Source: JBKPNJ01 sp963695705 | GTDB lineage: Bacteria > Actinomycetota > Actinomycetes > Propionibacteriales > Nocardioidaceae | Direction: 5' to 3' | NCBI GenBank assembly: GCA_963695705.1 | Contig: CAVOHB010000010.1 | Location: forward strand, 1 to 64,000 | Length of the DNA stretch: 64,000 nt | Shown: in pieces, positions 15,398-24,285 of the stretch | How the letters are laid out: every line of letters starts with the position of its first letter | How positions within the stretch are numbered: the stretch's first letter is position 1 | The notes under the pieces: model-generated | The model's database searches: none | The model's input: only the letters and a program-made list of their open reading frames with translations | What the model was told of the DNA's origin: nothing | Translations under genes and position numbers: made by a program

Positions 15398-17671
15398 TCA
15401 GATCAGGAGGCGTTGGCGGGCGATATGTACTGCGTCGCTGCGGGAGCCGGCGCCGAGCTTGCGGTAGAGAGCCTTGGTATGGGTCTTGACAGTGTTGGGG
15501 GAGAGGTAGAGCTCGCCGGCGATCTGGCTGAGACTGGAGGAGCCCTGGAGGTGTCGGAGCACGTCGAGCTCTCGGCTGGTGAGCGGTTCGCTCTTTGCAG
15601 ATGCGGCGAGCCGGGAGCGCATGGCTTCTTGGACGGCGGCCAGTCGGGCTCGCATCGCCCGCATGCCGTCGTGGTAGCGGTCCATCCGTTGCGCTGTCTC
15701 CGCGAGCAGTTCTTGGGCCAGGGGCAGCTGCCGGGCTTCTAGGGCGACGCGGGACATCACTATCAGGTGGTGGATCGTCTGCCATGGCGTGAGAGCGGGG
15801 TTCTTGCGACGCAAGGCCAGGCCGTGTTCGAGAGTGGCCATCGCGTCGGTGATCCTCCCGGCCGCAGCCTGGGCCTGTCCGAGGGCGGTGAACGCCAAAG
15901 ACGTCTGCTGCATGGAGTGCATGCCATTGCCGTCGACGATCTCCATCGCCTGCTCGGCTAGCTCGCGGCTACGCTCGGGCTGGCCGCGCTCGGACTCCAC
16001 CAGCGACTGACCCGACAGGCCCAGCACGCGGATGATCGCCGGGGCGGCGTCGTTGTGGGATGCGTTCGCCAGCAATGTCGCGGCGAGGTCGAGGTCTCCC
16101 GCGACGTAATGGGCGTGGCCCAGAGACACCTGGGCGATCGCGTAATACGGTGAGCGACCGTCGGTCTCCAGTTCGACGGCACGCTGCGCGCCTGCCAACA
16201 TCTCCACCGGGCCGCCGAAACCGAACAACCCCCCGATCAGCGCGACCGCTGACTCCACCGAGCGTGTGCCGTCCGGTAGCGGGCCGTAGTCGCTGGACTC
16301 CTCCAACGCGTGCAGGTGCTCGTTGAGGGCAGGCTCGTCACCGGACAGAGCGGCCATCCAGGCGGCGGTGACTCCGGCCGCCGGGTCGGTGGCGATCGAG
16401 GGTGTGCCCAACGCGTCGAGCCAGCCGAGGACGGTCGACATCCGGCCGGAATCGACATAAAGCAACCAATTGGCCTGGACCAGCAGCGCTGCGTCGCTCG
16501 TGTTGCCTGCGGCCAGGTACTGGGTGACCGCCTCGTCGATGTGCCCGTGGTCGCGGAACCATTGCCCGGCCCGTACGTGCAGCGACCGGACCTGATCCGC
16601 GTGTTCGATCTGAAGCTCGCTTCGTGCGACCGCCGCGAACAGGTGATGGAAGCGGAACCAGCGGCCCTCGTCATCGAGGGGGACGAGAAACAGGTTGGTG
16701 CGTTCCAGTTCGTGGAGGATGCCCGCCGAGCCCGTCGTCTCGGCGATGAAGTCGCAGAGCGGAGCGCAGAAACGGTCGAGGATCGACATCGACGTGATGA
16801 ACTCACGCGTCCGGTCCGTGTGCCGACTCAGCACCTCCTCGGTGAGGTAGTCACCGATGAAGCGGTTGCCGCCGCTGAAACTTCGGACGAACTCCTCCGG
16901 ATCTGGCCGCCCGGACAGCGACAGCGCGGCCAGATACAGTCCCGCCGGCCAGCCCTCGGTGCGCAGCATCAGCTGCGCTACGGCGTCGCTGGACAGCTGC
17001 ACGCGTTCCATCGCCAACAGATTCGCCGTCTCGCGCTCATTGAAGGCGAGATCGTCGGCTCGGATCTCGGCCAGTCGCCCAGTCGCTCGGACACGACCGA
17101 GCCGCAGCCCAGGATCGGCCCGCGTGCTGATCAAGAGATGAGCCTGCCGCGGAAGGTGCTCGATGAAGAACTCGACCTGGTCATGGCACGCGGGGTCATT
17201 AACGAAGTGGAAGTCGTCGAGCAGGATGACGATGTCCTCGCGCATGGCCGCCAACGCGTTCACCAATGTCGGCAGCACGTACGTCATGACATCACCGCTG
17301 TTCGCGGCCATGAAAGCGGCGAGATCGTCGGCCAGAACGCAGCCGGCCCGCTCGAGCGCCGCGGCGACGTGCGTCCACAGTCGACCGGGATCGTTGTCAC
17401 CCGAGTCGAGGGAGACCCAGGCCGCGGCCGGCGTACGTCGGTCGCTCGCGAGCCATTGGGCGACGAGAGTGGACTTGCCATAGCCCGCCGGTGCAGCGAC
17501 CAAGATGACCTGACAGGACGCGGCGCGGTCCAGTAGATCGAGAAGTCGAGCGCGCTCGACCCAACGCTCACGCGGTGGCGGCCAGTGAAGTTTCGCCTCC
17601 AAGAACGAGTCGACCCCGCCGCCCGCCGCGACACGACCGCCGGCAGGCTCCGCGGCGCCCGTCCCTGTCAT
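15398..17671 (-). CDS. MalT/LuxR-type ATP-dependent transcriptional regulator (intact)
   Basis: A 757-residue STAND-class regulator. The N-terminal ATPase has Walker A APAGYGKST (about residues 60-68), Walker B DIVILLDDFHF, and the WVSLDSGDNDPGRLW segment typical of MalT-like proteins. A long TPR-like helical sensor region follows. The C-terminus is a LuxR HTH (LTSRELDVLRHLQG, SPNTVKTHTKALYRKLG). Such proteins oligomerise with ATP and an inducer to activate promoters. Its position inside the island makes it my first candidate to bind the TCACCC-N5-GGGTGA sites; no such site lies before its own start. Confidence 0.92.
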   Translation of the reverse strand: MTGTGAAEPAGGRVAAGGGVDSFLEAKLHWPPPRERWVERARLLDLLDRAASCQVILVAAPAGYGKSTLVAQWLASDRRTPAAAWVSLDSGDNDPGRLWTHVAAALERAGCVLADDLAAFMAANSGDVMTYVLPTLVNALAAMREDIVILLDDFHFVNDPACHDQVEFFIEHLPRQAHLLISTRADPGLRLGRVRATGRLAEIRADDLAFNERETANLLAMERVQLSSDAVAQLMLRTEGWPAGLYLAALSLSGRPDPEEFVRSFSGGNRFIGDYLTEEVLSRHTDRTREFITSMSILDRFCAPLCDFIAETTGSAGILHELERTNLFLVPLDDEGRWFRFHHLFAAVARSELQIEHADQVRSLHVRAGQWFRDHGHIDEAVTQYLAAGNTSDAALLVQANWLLYVDSGRMSTVLGWLDALGTPSIATDPAAGVTAAWMAALSGDEPALNEHLHALEESSDYGPLPDGTRSVESAVALIGGLFGFGGPVEMLAGAQRAVELETDGRSPYYAIAQVSLGHAHYVAGDLDLAATLLANASHNDAAPAIIRVLGLSGQSLVESERGQPERSRELAEQAMEIVDGNGMHSMQQTSLAFTALGQAQAAAGRITDAMATLEHGLALRRKNPALTPWQTIHHLIVMSRVALEARQLPLAQELLAETAQRMDRYHDGMRAMRARLAAVQEAMRSRLAASAKSEPLTSRELDVLRHLQGSSSLSQIAGELYLSPNTVKTHTKALYRKLGAGSRSDAVHIARQRLLI

Positions 17672-17728
17672 CGCCCACCTTATTCATCGACTATGTTCAC
17701 GATCATAGGACGGCACTAGTCGGCCGGC

Positions 17729-17887
17729 GTGGGCAACGCGGTGGAATGGTATGACTTCGCCGTCTATGGAGCCATCGGAACGACCATCGTTTCGGTCTTC
17801 TTCCCGACCGAAGAAGAGGCCACGATTCTCCTCGCAGCATTCGCGGTTTACGGCACCTTCCTTGTCTGTCATCGGGCGGGAGAATGA
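17729..17887 (+). pseudogene. Fragment of an MHS-family MFS transporter
   Basis: A 52-codon stretch reads GNAVEWYDFAVYGAIGTT then VFFPTEEEATILLAAFAVYG, the hallmark first-loop sequence of metabolite:H+ symporters (ProP/KgtP/ShiA-like). It then degenerates to a stop at 17885-17887. There is no downstream continuation in any frame, so only the region around helix one survives. It occupies most of the gap between the MalT-like regulator and the next YEIRV gene and marks a past deletion or gene loss. Confidence 0.75.
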
Positions 17888-17914
17888 CTCTGCGTCCGAA
17901 CGTAGACAGCGCAG

Positions 17915-17953
17915 GTGAAATGAACTGTAGGCCCGGGTGAACGCAGCGTGAAC
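17915..17953 (-). promoter_or_regulatory. 11-bp phased GTGAAC direct repeats
   Basis: GTGAAA at 17915, GTGAAC at 17937 and GTGAAC at 17948 lie on an 11-base period, with one degenerate unit at 17926. On the other strand they read GTTCAC units, the form of actinobacterial PhoP boxes. No gene stands immediately downstream, so the assignment is weak. Confidence 0.3.
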
Positions 17954-18037
17954 GATGTGCGGCGACATAGCCGCCGGTACTCGGTGCACGGCCAAACGGG
18001 GCTCACGGAGTCTGAACGGGCAGCCGGGACTAGCTGC

Positions 18038-18310
18038 TCACGCGCTCGCCGGACTATCGGAAGATCCTTCATGCTGACCAGCCCTGTTCAGCTGCTCGTA
18101 CGTGTGCTCTCGCCGCACGTCGACCAGGACGAGCCCTGCACGACGCAGCGCGCCGAGGAAGCCATGCAGCTCCGCCCCGTCCGCGAAGTCCGCGCGCATC
18201 GTCGTACCGGCAGGGGCGGCCACGATCGTGACGCCATCGAAGTCCTCGAGCAGACGCTGCGACACCGCCCCGTCTACGCGGATCTCGTACGTGGCTCTCG
18301 ACATGGACAT
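18038..18310 (-). CDS. Small YEIRV-family protein (3)
   Basis: A 90-residue protein with TYEIRVDGAVSQRLLEDFDG at the N-terminus and ELHGFLGALRRAGLVLVDVRRE at the C-terminus, closely patterned on the products of 9805-10104 and 10088-10321. ATG 18310 is chosen (a second in-frame ATG lies two codons on); only a weak GAATTGAG precedes it. It is divergent from the membrane protein gene at 18424 and shares palindrome site 3 with it, whose centre is 71 bases upstream. Function unknown. Confidence 0.75.
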   Translation of the reverse strand: MSMSRATYEIRVDGAVSQRLLEDFDGVTIVAAPAGTTMRADFADGAELHGFLGALRRAGLVLVDVRREHTYEQLNRAGQHEGSSDSPASA

Positions 18311-18372
18311 CTCAATTCGTCGACGCCTGCTTGCGAACAGCACCAACCTGTGCGCTCGGCGCCGTGGCCGCG

Positions 18373-18389
18373 TCACCCGCAACGGGTGA
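18373..18389. promoter_or_regulatory. 17-bp palindrome site 3
   Basis: Perfect site TCACCCGCAACGGGTGA, extended to a 23-bp near-palindrome by flanking GCG/CGC. It lies between divergent genes. Its centre is 43 bases from ATG 18424 and 71 bases from ATG 18310. Confidence 0.82.
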
Positions 18390-18423
18390 CGCCGACAAAG
18401 GGGCACCGTCGCATCGTGGGAGC

Positions 18424-19773
18424 ATGACCAGTCCCGGACCCCCGGAGCAGCCCCCTCGCTCGGCAGCGGACGAGGCAGAGGTGGCTCGTCTCAAAGAAGA
18501 GCTGGCGCGTCTGAAGGGGTCTTCGCCGCAGCAGCAGGGCCGTCGAGCCGGCTGGTGGCGACCCGTGGTCGCCGGTCTCTTGGTGACGTTGGCGGCCCTG
18601 ATGGCACCCCTGTCCGTGCTCGCAAACTGGGCGCACGGCCAGGTTGAGGACACCGATCGCTACATCGCAACAGTCGGCCCGCTGGCGAAGGATCCGGCCG
18701 TCCAGGACGCCATCGCCGCCCGCGTCGAGCAGGTGGTCTTCGGCTACCTCGACGTCGACGCGGCGACTGACCAGCTGGTTCAGGCAATCAGCGCCCAGGA
18801 TCTGCCACCACGGGTGGAGGCGACGCTCCAAGCCGCAGCCGGACCGCTAGCGGCCGGGATCCGCAACTTCGTATCCGACCGGATCCATGCCCTGGTGGCG
18901 TCCGACGAGTTCGAGCAGGCGTGGATCGCAGCCAACCGGACGGCGCACTCAGAGCTGGTCGCCGCCCTCACCGGCCAGGGGGGCGACACGATCGCGGTGG
19001 ACAACGGGTCGGTCCGGGTCAGCCTGGCGGCACTCATCAACACACTGAAGCAGCAACTCTCAGACGCCGGTTTCGCTATCGCGGACCGCATTCCCGAGGT
19101 GCAGGCGACATTCACCATCCTGCAGTCCGCGGACCTCGCCAAGGTCCAACGGATGCTTCGGATCCTCGATGACCTCGCCACCTGGCTGCCGGTCGTTGGC
19201 CTCGTCTTCCTGGCCGCCGCGATCTTCATTGCACGAGATCGCCGGCGCATGGTGCTGGCGGCCGGTCTTGCCCTCGCCGCGGCTATGCTTCTCCTGGGCG
19301 CGACTCTCAACATCATCCGTCCGATCTATCTGGACTCGCTCCCGGCCACGGTCTCGCAGGCGGCCGCAGGTGTCGTCTATGACCAGATCGTGTCGTTCAT
19401 CAGGTTGGCGCTGCGCGGTGTCCTGGTCGTCGCGCTGACGGTCGCCGTCGCCGCGTGGCTCAGCGCCACGACCGGTTCGGGGGCAGCCGCCCGGCGAGGA
19501 ATTGTCCGTGGCATCGACGCCGTCCGCGGGGGCACATCCCGGGCCGGCCTGCAGACCGGCAGGTTCGGCGCTGCGCTCGCCGAGTACCGGACCTCCGTCC
19601 GGGTGGGCATCGTGGGTATCGCGGCGTTGGCCTACCTGTTGCAGGACCATCCGACCGGGCGCACCGCTCTGACCTTCGTCATCGTGATCGCAGTATTGCT
19701 GTTGGTCCTGGAGGTGCTCGCCGCTCCGCAACCGAGCCAGGCAGCCGCGAACAACGACTCCAGTCGCGTTTGA
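18424..19773 (+). CDS. Integral membrane protein of unknown function
   Basis: A 449-residue protein. An N-terminal acidic coiled-coil-like stretch (EVARLKEELARLKG) precedes a first membrane helix at about residues 42-62. A large extracytoplasmic helical domain of roughly 180 residues follows. Further hydrophobic helices fall at about residues 255-272, 276-296, 316-350 and 395-435. The family resembles actinobacterial hypothetical membrane proteins; I know no function. ATG 18424 stands 43 bases from the centre of palindrome site 3, with GGGAG as a possible short ribosome site. Confidence 0.8.
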   Translation: MTSPGPPEQPPRSAADEAEVARLKEELARLKGSSPQQQGRRAGWWRPVVAGLLVTLAALMAPLSVLANWAHGQVEDTDRYIATVGPLAKDPAVQDAIAARVEQVVFGYLDVDAATDQLVQAISAQDLPPRVEATLQAAAGPLAAGIRNFVSDRIHALVASDEFEQAWIAANRTAHSELVAALTGQGGDTIAVDNGSVRVSLAALINTLKQQLSDAGFAIADRIPEVQATFTILQSADLAKVQRMLRILDDLATWLPVVGLVFLAAAIFIARDRRRMVLAAGLALAAAMLLLGATLNIIRPIYLDSLPATVSQAAAGVVYDQIVSFIRLALRGVLVVALTVAVAAWLSATTGSGAAARRGIVRGIDAVRGGTSRAGLQTGRFGAALAEYRTSVRVGIVGIAALAYLLQDHPTGRTALTFVIVIAVLLLVLEVLAAPQPSQAAANNDSSRV

Positions 19774-19788
19774 CCAAGCGCAAGATCC

Positions 19789-20151
19789 TCAGTGTCTCGC
19801 GAAGAGCTTCGTCACCGCGAACCCGAGCGCACTCGAGATGATGGAAATGAGGAAGGCGGCGACCACGACCGCAAAGAAACCTCCGACATCGAGGTTGTCG
19901 CTGAGCCCGGCAGTGAGCGCGAGCAGGACACCGTTGACGACGAGGGCGAACAGGCCGAACGTCACGAGAGTGAGGGGCAGGGTCAGCAACCGCAGCACGG
20001 GCCCGATCAAACCGTTGACCAGGCCAAATATGAGTGCCACGCCGAGAAGCGCGAAGAATCCGCCGTCGATCTCGACCGAGGGCACCAGCTCTGCCGTGAT
20101 CGCGATGGCTGCGGCCACAATGAGCCAGACGACGATCAGCTGCTTGAACAT
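19789..20151 (-). CDS. Phage holin 4 (superfamily IV) type membrane protein
   Basis: A 120-residue protein with four hydrophobic helices and the family signatures FALLGVALIFGLVNGLIGP and LTLVTFGLFALVVNG followed by LDVGGFFAVVVAA (Phage_holin_4_2, found in many non-phage actinobacterial loci). It is probably a small envelope protein, not a lysis protein, since no phage genes are near. The same domain is fused to a YihY domain at 31730-33001. The start is overlapped by the AAAGGAG site at the end of the upstream ORF, which suggests a two-gene operon. Confidence 0.88.
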   Translation of the reverse strand: MFKQLIVVWLIVAAAIAITAELVPSVEIDGGFFALLGVALIFGLVNGLIGPVLRLLTLPLTLVTFGLFALVVNGVLLALTAGLSDNLDVGGFFAVVVAAFLISIISSALGFAVTKLFARH

Positions 20152-20154
20152 CCG

Positions 20155-20397
20155 CTACTCCTTTCCGACGACGGGTGAATCCGGGACAGGCTCGCTTGGC
20201 ACGGCGTCTTCCAGTCCGACCCGGCCGTCCTCCAGCCATCGTATGCCGCCTGTAAGGATGACCTGCCCGTTCTCACCCATGGCGGCGACAAACGCGATGC
20301 CAGGAGGCGAAACGAGCCAGGCAGTCCGACCGCGATAGTCCCAGCGCTCCCCCACTGTGGGTGAAGCCGGTTCGAGCATCCGCCCATACAGTCGCAT
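20155..20397 (-). CDS. Small hypothetical protein upstream of the holin-like gene
   Basis: An 80-residue ORF ending four bases before the holin-like start; its last codons provide that gene's AAAGGAG site. The product (MRLYGRMLEP, ERWDYRGRTAWLVSPPG, GQVILTGGIRWLEDGRVGL) has the look of a small beta-rich protein. I do not recognise a family. Caution: palindrome site 4 lies inside the first third of the ORF, so translation might begin at a later codon. Confidence 0.5.
   Translation of the reverse strand: MRLYGRMLEPASPTVGERWDYRGRTAWLVSPPGIAFVAAMGENGQVILTGGIRWLEDGRVGLEDAVPSEPVPDSPVVGKE
20348..20364 (+). promoter_or_regulatory. 17-bp palindrome site 4 (one mismatch)
   Basis: TCCCCCACTGTGGGTGA. 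The perfect half GGGTGA faces the DUF1269 gene, whose GTG start is 94 bases from the site centre. The orientation is the same as at the other asymmetric sites. Confidence 0.65.
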
Positions 20398-20449
20398 CTC
20401 AATCGCTGCGCCGACCGTCGGCACGGCCCCGTGCAGTCTAGGAGGAACC

Positions 20450-20935
20450 GTGGCAACGCTGACCGTCTGGCGATTCCCAACCCCCCACGGAGCTGATGAG
20501 GCGGAGTACACCCTGGACCAACTAAGGAAGCAAGGTTTGATCAAGGTGCACGACGCTGCGCTGGTGCGGTGGGACATCGGCGCAAAGAAGCCGAGGACAC
20601 GCCAGCTCAACAACCTCACAGGAGCGGGCGCCCTCGGCGGCTCCTTCTGGGGGCTGCTCTTCGGCATCCTGTTCCTCGTCCCTCTCCTTGGCGTGGCCGT
20701 CGGTGCCGCGATGGGCGCCTGGGCAGGATCTATGACCGATGTCGGCATTGACGACGACTTCATCCAGTCGGTACAAGACAAGGTGACCCCCGGCACGTCT
20801 GCCCTGTTTCTGATGACGAGCGAGGCCGTCATGGATCGGGTCGCGGAGGCGATGGCGGGACAGGAGATGGAACTGATCAGCACTAACCTGTCTGCGGATC
20901 AGGAGATGGCACTTCGGGAGGCCTTCGCGGAGTAA
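20450..20935 (+). CDS. DUF1269-family membrane protein (1)
   Basis: A 161-residue protein. The N-terminal ferredoxin-like part (MATLTVWRFPTPHGADEAEYTL) is followed by a Gly-rich hydrophobic hairpin, GALGGSFWGLLFGILFLVPLLG (about residues 60-82), and a C-terminal alpha/beta half with VGIDDDFIQSVQDKVTPGTSALFL. The start is GTG with AGGAGG upstream. DUF1269 proteins are small membrane proteins of unknown role, often in stress-induced loci. A paralog of the same length lies at 29262-29747. Confidence 0.9.
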   Translation: MATLTVWRFPTPHGADEAEYTLDQLRKQGLIKVHDAALVRWDIGAKKPRTRQLNNLTGAGALGGSFWGLLFGILFLVPLLGVAVGAAMGAWAGSMTDVGIDDDFIQSVQDKVTPGTSALFLMTSEAVMDRVAEAMAGQEMELISTNLSADQEMALREAFAE

Positions 20936-21050
20936 GGCATCCTCGACGAGACCACAAGCCGAGCAACTGGTTGGAGCCGGTACCTTGCGGCTCGTCCGCG
21001 CCCCACCACTCGCCGACGAAGCCGAAGGTGAGCCGAAGGAGGCTAGGTTC

Positions 21051-21611
21051 ATGACCGCACCAGGTCAAGACCTGAGAGGCGCCGAGCGACGCCGCGGGAT
21101 CATTGTCGGACTGGCGCGCGCCTTGGGATCGACCACGGTCCTCGTCGCGCTGTACTATCTCGCACCTCTTGATCGGTTGACCGGTGTCACGATGGCGCTG
21201 TTCCTGGTGGCGGGCCTACTCCTCCTCGTCGGCATGATCGCCTACCAGGTGCACGCGATCCTTGACGCCGCATACCCAGGAATGCGCGGTGTCGAGGCGC
21301 TCGCCACCACCGTCCCGCTGTACCTCCTCCTGTTCGCGGCCGCATACTTCCTGATGTCCAATGACGGCGGCGGTGACTTCAACGTGAGTGTCTTGAACCG
21401 GACCGACTCGCTTTACTTCACCGTTACCGTCTTCACCACGGTTGGCTTCGGCGATATCACTCCGGCCAGCGAAGCAGCTCGTCTGGCCGTTACGGCTCAG
21501 ATGATACTGAACCTGGTGGTTCTCGGCATCGGGGTCCGTCTGATCCTCGGCGCGGTTCGACGCGCGCGCCACGACATCAAGAACGTCGGCGAACCTAAGG
21601 ATCAACCCTGA
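21051..21611 (+). CDS. Two-helix potassium channel (1)
   Basis: A 186-residue protein with two N-terminal hydrophobic helices and then a classical pore module: helix, pore loop with selectivity filter TTVGFGD (residues 129-135), and inner helix. The GFGD filter marks a K+-selective channel of the two-TM ion-channel family. No RCK or cyclic-nucleotide domain is attached. ATG 21051 has AAGGAGG upstream at long spacing. A second channel with a TIGYGD filter lies at 28326-28871. Both lie beside DUF1269 genes. Confidence 0.9.
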   Translation: MTAPGQDLRGAERRRGIIVGLARALGSTTVLVALYYLAPLDRLTGVTMALFLVAGLLLLVGMIAYQVHAILDAAYPGMRGVEALATTVPLYLLLFAAAYFLMSNDGGGDFNVSVLNRTDSLYFTVTVFTTVGFGDITPASEAARLAVTAQMILNLVVLGIGVRLILGAVRRARHDIKNVGEPKDQP

Positions 21612-21642
21612 CCGCCGAGCCGCGTCACGGCGCATCGTTGGG

Positions 21643-24018
21643 CTACTGGCGAGCCATGGCGATGCGGAGGCGTTCCTCGGGGTCGATGTAGTGGTCGTGG
21701 TCGTCATCGCCGAGGTCTATCTGCACCCAGTTGATGGTGCCGGTGAAGCGGCTGGTTCTCGCGTCGTAGTCCGGGGTGACGGTGGTGCCGGACTCGTAGC
21801 CGATGTCGGTTGTCTCGTCGGCGGAGAAGACCATCGGCTGGGTGGCTTCGACGCGGCCGGTGCCCACGGCGGCGCCGTCGTGGTAGAGGGTGACGTTGCC
21901 GCCCTTGGCCAGGCCGCCGCCGTCGTAGCCGAACTCCATCCGCACCTGGTGGTTGCCGGCCGGGATGGGTGAGTCGGCTTCAGTGGCGAACTCCTGGATG
22001 CCGAGCACGTTGTAGACGAACCTGGCGGTGCCGTTCTTGACGTAGAAAGACCAACCGCCGAACCGGCCGCCCTGGGCGATGATCACGCCGTCGGCACCGC
22101 GGGGCGGGACGACAAGATCCGCGGTGACGGAGAACGACTTGTTCTTGATGCTGACCACGCTGTTCTCCGACAGCCGTCCCATGCCCGAGAAGAGCAGCTG
22201 CGTGTTCCCGCGGATGAGTGTCGGACGTCCCGCTAGTCCCGGCTCTAACCGCTCGGCTCCGCGGTCGTCGATGGGCAGCACGTTGTACTTGGTGGCTTCG
22301 ATCAGCCACAGCCGTTGCAGCTTGGCGAGCATCGCGGGATTGTCAGCCACGAGGTTACGGGCCTGGCTATAGTCGCTGCTGCCGTCGTAAAGCTCCCAAA
22401 CATCATCGTCGAAGGCAGGGATGATCCCGCCGACCATTACCCATGGCGTGCGGTGCTTGGTGACCGCGGACCAGCCCTTGTGGTAGATGCCGCGGTTGCC
22501 GAACATCTCGAAGTACTGCAGGTCATGGCGTTCCGCCGCGGCCGCCTCGTTGAAGCTGTACAGCATGCTGGTGCCCTCCATCGGCGACTGCAGCACACCG
22601 TTCACCGTGGTCGGCTCGGGCAGGCCGGCCGCTTCCAGAATCGTCGGCGCGAGGTCGATCACGTGGGTGAACTGCGAACGCAAACCACCTGCCTCCTGGA
22701 TCCCGGCGGGCCAGTGCACGATGGTCCCGTTGCGGGTTCCGCCCCAGTGCGAGGCGACCTGCTTGGTCCACTGCAACGGCGTGTTCATCGCCCACGCCCA
22801 GCCGACCGAGTAGTGGTTGTACGAGGAAGGTGACCCGAACTCTTCCATCTTGGAGAGCATGTACTCGGGGGTCTCCAGCGCGGCCATCCCGTTGAAGTTC
22901 GCCATCTCGTTGAAGGCGCCGTTCATGGTGCCTTCCGCAGACGCGCCGTTGTCGCCGATGATGTAGTACACGATGGTGTTGTCCAGCACCCCGAGATCCT
23001 CGATCGCATCGACCAGCCGGCCGACGTGATGGTCGGTGTGCTCCAGGAACCCGGCGTACACCTCCATCTGACGCGCCAGCACCGGCTTCAACTCGGCCGG
23101 CATGTCGTTCCACGCGGTGATCTCGTCGTGCCGGGCGGTCAGCTCCGCGTCGGCCGGGATGACACCGAGTTCCTTCTGCCGGGCGAAGGTGCGCTCCCGC
23201 TGCACGTCCCACCCGTCGTCGAACTCGCCGGCGTACCGGTCCGCCCACTCCTTGGGCACGTGGTGCGGGGCGTGGGTGGCACCCAGGGCGAAGTACACGA
23301 AGAACGGCTTGTCCGGCATCAACGCCTTCTGCTGCCGCACCCAGTTGCAGGCCCGATCCGTCAGATCCTCGGTCAGGTGGTATTCCCCCTCCGCGGTCGA
23401 TGGCGGCTCCACCGGGGTCGTCCCGTCATACAGCGCCGGATCCCACTGATTGTTCTCGCCGCCGATGAACCCGTAGAAGGTCTCGAACCCGCCACCGCCC
23501 GACGGCCACGCGTCGAACGGGCCCATCGGTGAGGACTGCCACACCGGCACCTCATGGCACTTGCCGAACTGCGCCGTGGAATAACCGTTCAGCTTCAACG
23601 TCATCGCCAGCGGCGCCTTCGTGTTGGGCCGTAGCGAACTGTTGCCCGGGGCCGATGTGGCCGTCTCGGTGATGCTGCCCATCCCCACCGAATGGTGATT
23701 GCGGCCGGTCAGCAGCGCCTGCCGCGTCGGCGCACACAGCGCCGTGGTGTGGAAACGGTTGAACCGCAATCCACCAGCAGCCAGTCGATCCGCGTTGGGT
23801 GTGCGACACGGCCCACCAAACGTGCTCGACGCCCCGAACCCGACGTCGTCGAGGAGCACGATCAACACGTTCGGCGCGCCCTCCGGCGGGAGCAGCGGCT
23901 CGATCGGCGGGAAGGCGGTGTCCGGGTCCTTCGCGTCATAGGTCGTCAGGCCCGGCGACGGGAGGTCAGGGATCGGCAAAATGGCGCGTGCATGCCGGCC
24001 ACTTGAGTTGGTCACCAC
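21643..24018 (-). CDS. Arylsulfatase, Cys-type (formylglycine-dependent)
   Basis: A 791-residue sulfatase. Metal-binding DD lies at about residues 57-58 in VLIVLLDDVGFG. The sulfatase signature CAPTRQALLTGR has the cysteine (about residue 95) that is converted to formylglycine. Conserved GDNGAS and H-rich motifs follow, and the last 230 residues form an additional beta-rich domain (YDGGGLAKGGNVTLYHDG). No signal peptide is visible, so it is probably cytosolic. The start is GTG 24018 with GGGAG upstream. It depends on a formylglycine-generating enzyme, and one is encoded at 29943-30842. Both genes are near palindrome sites. Confidence 0.95.
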   Translation of the reverse strand: MVTNSSGRHARAILPIPDLPSPGLTTYDAKDPDTAFPPIEPLLPPEGAPNVLIVLLDDVGFGASSTFGGPCRTPNADRLAAGGLRFNRFHTTALCAPTRQALLTGRNHHSVGMGSITETATSAPGNSSLRPNTKAPLAMTLKLNGYSTAQFGKCHEVPVWQSSPMGPFDAWPSGGGGFETFYGFIGGENNQWDPALYDGTTPVEPPSTAEGEYHLTEDLTDRACNWVRQQKALMPDKPFFVYFALGATHAPHHVPKEWADRYAGEFDDGWDVQRERTFARQKELGVIPADAELTARHDEITAWNDMPAELKPVLARQMEVYAGFLEHTDHHVGRLVDAIEDLGVLDNTIVYYIIGDNGASAEGTMNGAFNEMANFNGMAALETPEYMLSKMEEFGSPSSYNHYSVGWAWAMNTPLQWTKQVASHWGGTRNGTIVHWPAGIQEAGGLRSQFTHVIDLAPTILEAAGLPEPTTVNGVLQSPMEGTSMLYSFNEAAAAERHDLQYFEMFGNRGIYHKGWSAVTKHRTPWVMVGGIIPAFDDDVWELYDGSSDYSQARNLVADNPAMLAKLQRLWLIEATKYNVLPIDDRGAERLEPGLAGRPTLIRGNTQLLFSGMGRLSENSVVSIKNKSFSVTADLVVPPRGADGVIIAQGGRFGGWSFYVKNGTARFVYNVLGIQEFATEADSPIPAGNHQVRMEFGYDGGGLAKGGNVTLYHDGAAVGTGRVEATQPMVFSADETTDIGYESGTTVTPDYDARTSRFTGTINWVQIDLGDDDHDHYIDPEERLRIAMARQ

Positions 24019-24081
24019 GAACTCCCTGTCCCGGCCGGCCTTCGGTCCCGATCAGGATGGGGAGGTCACCACCCCGCTGCC

Positions 24082-24098
24082 TCACCCGTCCTGGGTGA
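24082..24098. promoter_or_regulatory. 17-bp palindrome site 5
   Basis: Perfect site TCACCCGTCCTGGGTGA. Its centre is 72 bases upstream of the sulfatase GTG at 24018. It is one of two sites in the divergent sulfatase/DUF6325 region. Confidence 0.82.
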
Positions 24099-24171
24099 CT
24101 GGGATCGGCCCGCTCCTGACCCTCGGCTACGACCCCCCATGAGGGCACCAGTGTTGGTCCACGGGGCCCAT

Positions 24172-24188
24172 TCACCCGGTTGGGGTGA
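24172..24188. promoter_or_regulatory. 17-bp palindrome site 6
   Basis: Perfect site TCACCCGGTTGGGGTGA. Its centre is 106 bases before GTG 24286. It is spaced exactly 90 bp from site 5, so the two sites lie nearly on the same face of the helix and could serve the two divergent promoters separately. Confidence 0.82.
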
Positions 24189-24285
24189 GGCGGATTCGGC
24201 TCGCAGCCTGTTGCATGTTGACGGTGCCGCATCGCGGCCCGGGTGATGCACCACGTCGGTGCTCCCCACAGAAGGAGAGTGTCTC

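Noticed and set aside
16310..17536. Open frame of about 400 codons on the plus strand
   Set aside because: It is antisense to the well-supported MalT-like regulator and has a composition typical of shadow frames (Arg, Glu, Val rich), with no recognisable motif.
19789..20151. Prophage origin of the holin-like gene
   Set aside because: No phage structural, integrase or lysin genes are near, and the family is common in non-phage actinobacterial loci.
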